From positions 1-64,000 of the forward strand of contig PABI01000092.1 of NCBI GenBank assembly GCA_002699125.1: DNA of 64,000 nucleotides. The letters run 5' to 3'. The DNA is from Anaerolineaceae bacterium (GTDB taxonomy: Bacteria > Chloroflexota > Anaerolineae > Promineifilales > Promineifilaceae). The translations under genes and the position numbers were made by a program. The notes below the pieces were generated by a model. It was given only the letters and a program-made list of their open reading frames with translations. It was not told the DNA's origin and made no database searches. This document shows positions 59,859-64,000 of this stretch, one piece after another (position 1 is the first letter of the stretch; each line of letters starts with the position of its first letter).

Positions 59859-59918
59859 CCGAGCTTGTTAAAAGAGCCACCACTTGATGGCCCAATTTAG
59901 CAAGCTCGGTTTTTGTTT
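59859..59918 (+). terminator. lgt terminator
   Basis: CCGAGCTTGTTAAA (59859-59872) pairs with TTTAGCAAGCTCGG (59896-59909, one G-T pair) followed by TTTTTGTTTT. Strong rho-independent structure. Confidence 0.85.
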
Positions 59919-59957
59919 TAAAAAATTGCGTTCTTTGCAAACGTTTTGTAACTACCC

Positions 59958-60082
59958 TTGTCATTTTGAGCGCAGCGAAACATCCCTCTAAATATTGTGG
60001 CTTAAATTCATGGCCACAGGTGAGACCAATGGGATGCTTCACAGCTTGCCCTGAGCGTATGCGAATGGGTTCAGCATGACAG
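59958..60082. repeat. GTCATTTTGAGCGCAGCGAA-type intergenic element, copy 2
   Basis: Begins TTGTCATTTTGAGCGCAGCG and ends GGGTTCAGCATGACA, with inner arms CATCCCTC / GGGATG. It is placed just upstream of guaB. Confidence 0.75.
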
Positions 60083-60116
60083 GTGCAGTTGCGTATGAAA
60101 AAGAGGAGCATAAAGA

Positions 60117-61616
60117 ATGACTGAAATTGCTGAAAAAGTAGGCGCATTGGCGCTGACGTTTGATGATGTCCTGCTGACCCCGGGATACTCCGAAGTCTTA
60201 CCGGCCAACGTGGATTTAAAAACCCGCCTGGCCGGTAATTTGTATCTCAACATTCCGCTGCTGTCGGCAGCGATGGATACGGTGACGGAAGCGCGGCTGG
60301 CGATTGGCCTGGCCCGGCTGGGCGGCATTGGTGTCATCCACCGCAATTTGTCGCCGGAAGAGCAGGCGGAAGAAGTGGACAAGGTCAAGCGGTCCGAGGC
60401 GGGCATGATTGTAGACCCCGTCACCCTGCGCGCCGACAACACCCTGGCCGACGCCGAGGCGTTGATGAGCCGCTACCACATCTCCGGCGTGCCGATAACG
60501 GATGACGAGGGCAAGCTGGTGGGCATTCTCACCAACCGGGATACGCGTTTTGTGGAGCCAGGGCCGCAGCCCGTCTCCGAATTTATGACCAGCGATGGCC
60601 TCGTTACGGCCCAGGTAGGCACCACGTTGGAAGAGGCCAAAGAGATTTTGCACCAGCACCGCATTGAGAAACTTCCCCTGGTGGATGAAGATGGCTATCT
60701 TAAAGGGCTCATCACGGTGAAGGACATCCAAAAGAAGTTGAACTTCCCCATGCAGGCAGCGGATGCAAACGGCCGTCTCCTCTGTGCCGCCGCTATTGGG
60801 GTGGGAGATTCAGGTCTGGAACGATTAGATTTACTGGTGAAGGCCGGGGTAGACGTCGCCGTTATCGACACCGCCCACGGGCACACCGCGTTGGTGCTGC
60901 AAACCTTGCGCGAAGCTAAAAACCGGTATCCCAGCCTGCCCATCATCGCCGGGAATGCCGCTACAGCCGACGGCGTGCGCGATCTGGTGCAGGCCGGCGC
61001 CGATGGCGTGAAGATTGGCATTGGTGCCGGTTCCATTTGTACAACGCGGGTGGTGTCTGGCGCGGGCATGCCACAGTTAACGGCCGTTCTCGAAAGCGCC
61101 ACCGAATGCCACAAACACGATGTGCCCTGCATCGCCGACGGCGGCATCAAGTTCAGCGGCGACATCGTCAAGGCGATGGCCGCCGGGGCCGACGCCGTCA
61201 TGCTTGGTTCCATGCTGGCCGGTCTGGAAGAAAGCCCCGGCGACATCATTTTGTATGAAGGTCGCCGCTACAAAGTGTATCGCGGCATGGGCAGCCTGGG
61301 CGCGATGCAAGGGCACGGGGCTGACCGCTACGGCAGCGGCGTGCCCGCCAGCCGCTCCGTGCGCGCCGACCGGGACAAACTGGTGCCCGAAGGCGTGGAG
61401 GGGCAGGTGCCGTACCGGGGCAATCTGGCCGATGTCACCTACCAGCTTATCGGCGGTTTACGCTCCGGCATGGGCTACGTCGGTGCAGCCAACCTGAAGG
61501 AACTGCACGAAAAAGCCCGCTTCATCCGCATCACCAACGCTGGGCTGCTAGAAAGCCATCCGCACGGCGTGCTGGTCACCAAAGAAGCCCCTAACTACCA
61601 GGTTATGAAGCGGTAA
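60117..61616 (+). CDS. guaB: Inosine-5'-monophosphate dehydrogenase
   Basis: A 499-residue IMPDH that oxidises IMP to XMP with NAD+, the first committed step of GMP synthesis. The N-terminal [21 protein letters not shown], a pair of CBS domains (about 95-210), the catalytic cysteine loop [11 protein letters not shown] (Cys near 307) and the flap [25 protein letters not shown] are all present. Full length and apparently intact. The next gene, purB, lies 133 bases downstream and serves the adenine branch of the same pathway. Confidence 0.97.
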   Translation: MTEIAEKVGALALTFDDVLLTPGYSEVLPANVDLKTRLAGNLYLNIPLLSAAMDTVTEARLAIGLARLGGIGVIHRNLSPEEQAEEVDKVKRSEAGMIVDPVTLRADNTLADAEALMSRYHISGVPITDDEGKLVGILTNRDTRFVEPGPQPVSEFMTSDGLVTAQVGTTLEEAKEILHQHRIEKLPLVDEDGYLKGLITVKDIQKKLNFPMQAADANGRLLCAAAIGVGDSGLERLDLLVKAGVDVAVIDTAHGHTALVLQTLREAKNRYPSLPIIAGNAATADGVRDLVQAGADGVKIGIGAGSICTTRVVSGAGMPQLTAVLESATECHKHDVPCIADGGIKFSGDIVKAMAAGADAVMLGSMLAGLEESPGDIILYEGRRYKVYRGMGSLGAMQGHGADRYGSGVPASRSVRADRDKLVPEGVEGQVPYRGNLADVTYQLIGGLRSGMGYVGAANLKELHEKARFIRITNAGLLESHPHGVLVTKEAPNYQVMKR

Positions 61617-61625
61617 GTTTTTTTG

Positions 61626-61741
61626 ACACAGAGAGCACAGAGATTTTAGAGGTTTAGTTGTTGGTTGGTCAGGGTCTGTTGATAAAAAACACTCCTAACC
61701 AATATCCACTTCTCCCATTCCTCTGTGTCCTCTGTGGCTAA
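61626..61741. repeat. CACAGAG/CTCTGTG intergenic element
   Basis: ACACAGAGAGCACAGAG (61626-61642) is mirrored by CTCTGTGTCCTCTGTGGCTAA (61721-61741) eight bases before the purB start. It occupies the place where a promoter and ribosome site for purB would be expected. Confidence 0.75.
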
Positions 61742-61749
61742 TCCAAATT

Positions 61750-63150
61750 ATGACTTTTACACACGATACCTTCATTTCTCCGTTCACCTGGCGCTATGGC
61801 AGTGAGGCAATGCGCCGGATTTGGTCTGAAGAAAACAAGCGGCGGCTGATGCGGCGCGTTTGGGTGGCACTGGCCACAGCGCAGCACCAGGCCGGGCTGG
61901 TTAGCGCTGAGCAGCTGGCCGATTTACAGGCCCACGCCGGGCAGATTGACATCGCGCGCGCCCTGGAAATTGAAAAAGAGACGCGCCACGACGTGATGGC
62001 TGAAATCCGCACTTTTGCCGAGCAGTGTGAAGTTGGTGGCGGCATTATCCACTGGGGGGCCACCAGCGCCGATATTACCGACAACGTGGATGTGCTGCGG
62101 CTGCGGGAAGCGGCCGTTTTGCTACGCGACCAGCTTAAACAGTTACTCACTCACCTGGCCAATCGCATTGAGGCAACGGCCGACCTGCCCACCATGGCCC
62201 ACACCCACATCCAACCGGCCGAACCCACCACCCTCGGCTACCGCTTCGCCGTCTACGCCCAGGACCTGCTGGAAGATTACAAAAATCTCCAATCGCTCAT
62301 CGCCAATCTCCGCGGCAAAGGCCTCAAAGGGGCCGTCGGTACCCAGGCGGGCTACGATGAACTGCTGGCCAATACAGAGATGGACGCTTTGCAGATGGAA
62401 GCAGCGGCAATGGCCGTGCTGGAGTTACCCTACTTCCCTATTGCCACGCAAACCTACACGCGCCAGCAAGATTTGCGGGTGCAGCAGGTGCTGGCCGGCA
62501 TTGCCGCCTCACTGCACAAATTTGCCCTTGATTTTCGCGTGTTGCAGTCGCCGCCGTTTGGCGAGTGGGCCGAGCCGTTTGGCAAAAAACAGGTGGGCTC
62601 GTCGGCAATGCCTTTTAAGCGCAACCCGATCAACACGGAAAATATCTGCTCGCTGGCGCGCTACGTGGCCGGGCTGCCCGCCGTGGCCTGGGACAACGCC
62701 AGCCAGGCGATTCTGGAGCGCAGCCTGGATGATTCGGCCAACCGGAGGCTGTTCCAGGCGGAAGGCTTTTTGGCCACGGAGGAAATTGTTCGCCGCGCCA
62801 CGCGCATTGTCGCCGAGATGGTAATCGACGAGCAGGCGATTGCCCGCAACATGGCCACTTACGGCCCATTTGCCGCCACGGAGCGGGTGTTGATGGCCCT
62901 GGTAGCCGCCGGGGCCAGTCGTCAGGATGGCCACGAATGGATTCGCGAAGCCAGCTTGCAAGCGTGGACTGTTTTGCGCGACGGCCGTTCCAATCCGTTA
63001 GTTGATTTGTTGGTAAATGATGGGCGGATTGGTGAATTTTTGGCTGCTGGACAGGTGAAAGAGTTGATGCGAGCGGAAGGGCATGTGGGAACGGCCGTCA
63101 CCCGCGCCCGCACCTTCGCCCAAACTGTGAGAGATGCAATCCATAAATAA
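61750..63150 (+). CDS. purB: Adenylosuccinate lyase
   Basis: A 466-residue member of the fumarase/aspartase superfamily catalysing two steps of purine synthesis (SAICAR to AICAR, adenylosuccinate to AMP). Motifs: IHWGATSADITDNVDVLRLREA, MAHTHIQPAEPTTLGYRF with catalytic His, and the signature loop GSSAMPFKRNPINTENI. No clear Shine-Dalgarno sequence precedes ATG 61750; a repeat element fills the leader. Neighbouring guaB supports purine function. Confidence 0.95.
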   Translation: MTFTHDTFISPFTWRYGSEAMRRIWSEENKRRLMRRVWVALATAQHQAGLVSAEQLADLQAHAGQIDIARALEIEKETRHDVMAEIRTFAEQCEVGGGIIHWGATSADITDNVDVLRLREAAVLLRDQLKQLLTHLANRIEATADLPTMAHTHIQPAEPTTLGYRFAVYAQDLLEDYKNLQSLIANLRGKGLKGAVGTQAGYDELLANTEMDALQMEAAAMAVLELPYFPIATQTYTRQQDLRVQQVLAGIAASLHKFALDFRVLQSPPFGEWAEPFGKKQVGSSAMPFKRNPINTENICSLARYVAGLPAVAWDNASQAILERSLDDSANRRLFQAEGFLATEEIVRRATRIVAEMVIDEQAIARNMATYGPFAATERVLMALVAAGASRQDGHEWIREASLQAWTVLRDGRSNPLVDLLVNDGRIGEFLAAGQVKELMRAEGHVGTAVTRARTFAQTVRDAIHK

Positions 63151-63152
63151 TT

Positions 63153-63184
63153 GAGGAGTTCGCATCCTCAGATGCGAACTCCTC
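63153..63184. repeat. GAGGAGT..ACTCCTC hairpin, copy 2
   Basis: GAGGAGTTCGCATC (63153-63166), loop CTCA, GATGCGAACTCCTC (63171-63184). It differs from copy 1 by TGA to TTC in one arm and the matching change in the other, so pairing is conserved; the loop is the reverse complement. Likely terminator of purB. Confidence 0.85.
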
Positions 63185-63192
63185 TCTGGACC

Positions 63193-63287
63193 TGTCATTT
63201 TGAGCGCAGCGAAAAATCCCTCTAAACTTGGTGAGTAATCAGCCTGCGACCGCGTTAGAGATTTCTCACTTCGTTCGAAATGACATG
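63193..63287. repeat. GTCATTTTGAGCGCAGCGAA-type intergenic element, copy 3
   Basis: Starts TGTCATTTTGAGCGCAGCGA and ends CTCACTTCGTTCGAAATGAC, its imperfect mirror. It ends immediately before the GNAT gene start. Confidence 0.8.
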
Positions 63288-63296
63288 GGGACAATC

Positions 63297-63758
63297 ATGG
63301 AATTAGAAATTCAGGGGCCACTGCTGGGACAATCCGAACGTTGTGAGCCCATTTTGCGGGCGCTGGCGGACTGGTTTGGCATTGAAGAAGCAACGAGACA
63401 GTACGTGGCAGATACGGCCGTTCTCCCCACCTTCCTCGCTACTGTTGACAACCAACCGATTGGCTTCCTCACCCTCAAGCAGCACACGCCGTATGCCGCC
63501 GAAATTCACGTGATGGCTATCTTGCCCGAGTGGCACCGGCAGGGGGTGGGGCGAGCGTTGCTGGCCGCCAGCGAAGCGTACCTGTGCCACATCGGCGTCG
63601 AGTTTTTGCAGGTGAAAACGCTAAGTTCAAAACACCCCGATGAAGGATACGGCCGTACCCGCCAATTTTACCTGGCCATGGGTTTTCGGCCGTTGGAAGA
63701 GTTTCCCACGCTTTGGGGCGAAGCCAATCCTTGCTTGCAGCTTATCAAAAAGTTATGA
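63297..63758 (+). CDS. GNAT-family N-acetyltransferase
   Basis: A 153-residue protein (ATG 63297; ATG 63285 also possible, earlier codons fall in the repeat). The acetyl-CoA-binding motif HVMAILPEWHRQGVGRALLAASEAYL (motif A, RQGVGRA) is clear, preceded by PIGFLTLKQHTPYAAEIHVMAI. The acceptor is unknown. The C-terminal FYLAMGFRPLEEF is typical of the fold. GGGGA precedes the start. Confidence 0.88.
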   Translation: MELEIQGPLLGQSERCEPILRALADWFGIEEATRQYVADTAVLPTFLATVDNQPIGFLTLKQHTPYAAEIHVMAILPEWHRQGVGRALLAASEAYLCHIGVEFLQVKTLSSKHPDEGYGRTRQFYLAMGFRPLEEFPTLWGEANPCLQLIKKL

Positions 63759-63763
63759 CGTTA

Positions 63764-63796
63764 AGATTGGTCCATTCTGCGAGAATGGACCAATCT
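63764..63796. terminator. Bidirectional terminator between convergent genes
   Basis: AGATTGGTCCATTCT (63764-63778) and AGAATGGACCAATCT (63782-63796) form a perfect 15-base stem with loop GCG, followed by AATTTTCTT on the plus strand. Confidence 0.88.
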
Positions 63797-63803
63797 AATT
63801 TTC

Positions 63804-64000
63804 TTAACCTTCTAGCAGCAAGTTCTCTGGGTCTTCAATCAGCTCTTTCACCCGCACCAGGAACTGCACCGCCTCACGGCCGTCTACAATGCGGTGGTCG
63901 TAGCTCAGTGCCACGTACATGATGGGCCGAATCGCCATCTCACCGTCAATGGCCACGGGGCGCTCCACGATGTTGTGCAGCCCCAAAATGCCCACCTGCG
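63804..64000 (-). CDS. 2-oxoacid dehydrogenase E2 acyltransferase, C-terminal part
   Basis: The visible 65 codons encode the end of the catalytic domain of a dihydrolipoamide acyltransferase: [67 protein letters not shown] contains the catalytic His and Asp. The gene continues beyond the window edge, so whether it is the pyruvate, 2-oxoglutarate or branched-chain type cannot be decided. Confidence 0.93.
   Translation of the reverse strand, partial: QVGILGLHNIVERPVAIDGEMAIRPIMYVALSYDHRIVDGREAVQFLVRVKELIEDPENLLLEG

Larger units (their letters stand above)
59793..60116. other. 324-bp intergenic region
   Basis: Holds a terminator (59859-59918) and a GTCATTTTGAGCGCAGCGAA-type element (59958-60082). 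GAGGAG near 60103-60108 is the guaB ribosome site. The promoter of guaB must be within or beyond the element. Confidence 0.6.
381..63883. repeat. Dispersed palindromic octamer ACGGCCGT (HIP-like)
   Basis: Hand counting gives about 105-110 copies across the window, for example 381-388, 861-868, 1712-1719, 2105-2112, 14977-14984, 28934-28941, 40959-40966 and 40971-40978, 44239-44246, 53250-53257 and 63876-63883. About a third extend to AACGGCCGTT. One or two would be expected from base composition. Copies lie in coding sequence in all frames and in a few intergenic sites. They are scarce in some segments (12.0-13.4 kb, 18.0-20.1 kb, the parA gene). Confidence 0.9.

Overview
The window (about 55% GC, coding on both strands) looks like chromosomal DNA of a member of the Chloroflexota, probably close to the Anaerolineae. 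This rests on the gene mix: a FeoB split into G-protein and membrane halves, many REC/GAF/PAS histidine kinases, a BTAD-type activator, a kinase-STAND-WD40 giant, substrate-binding-VWA and patatin proteins, and a Gram-positive-type SOS box at lexA. No rRNA, phage, IS transposase or CRISPR array was seen. Placement is by inference, since no marker search could be run.

The most striking property is at DNA level. The palindromic octamer ACGGCCGT (often extended to AACGGCCGTT) occurs roughly 105-110 times by hand count, about once per 600 bp, where one or two copies are expected by chance. It lies in all three reading frames (Thr-Ala-Val, Asn/Asp-Gly-Arg or Arg-Pro codons), on genes of every function, and in several non-coding spots. 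It behaves like the HIP1 octamer of cyanobacteria, and I know of no described counterpart in this phylum.

Layout. 0.1-3.7 kb: membrane protein, YdcF-like protein, M20 peptidase, small membrane protein and lipoprotein. 3.7-4.3 kb: VapBC toxin-antitoxin. 4.4-10.4 kb: ferrous-iron locus, with membrane-anchored DtxR-FeoA regulator, split FeoB, and a P1B-4 (SPC/HEGGT) metal-exporting ATPase preceded by TTAACC operator-like repeats. 10.9-14.1 kb: BTAD regulator and three proteins of unknown function. 14.2-16.3 kb: sulfotransferase-like protein and a lone McrC. 16.3-21.2 kb: three-gene REC/histidine kinase operon. 21.4-23.5 kb: WYL regulator and aminotransferase. 23.9-28.6 kb: 1588-residue Ser/Thr kinase-nSTAND-WD40 protein. 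28.9-33.1 kb: nitrilase, ParA with a coiled-coil partner, zinc-ribbon protein. 33.4-41.3 kb: same-strand run of sensor kinase, two patatins, substrate-binding/VWA protein and McrB-type AAA+ ATPase. 41.6-45.8 kb: tRNA-Ser, gamma-glutamyltransferase, lexA, an FtsK-like ATPase and a small protein. 45.8-53.0 kb: REC-GAF-PAS protein, peptide-binding lipoprotein, rsmG, REC-GAF-PAS-cyclase, recF. 53.3-64 kb: S49 peptidase, large acidic secreted protein, sulfatase-like hydrolase, lgt, guaB, purB, GNAT acetyltransferase and the 3' end of a 2-oxoacid dehydrogenase E2 gene.

Intergenic spaces carry several families of inverted-repeat elements: CAGATTACGCAGATT type, CACAGAG/CTCTGTG type, GTCATTNTGAGCGCAGCGAA type, GAGGAGT..ACTCCTC hairpins with compensatory changes, a TAGGGG..CCCCTA MITE-like element and AGGACTGSCAGTCCT palindromes.
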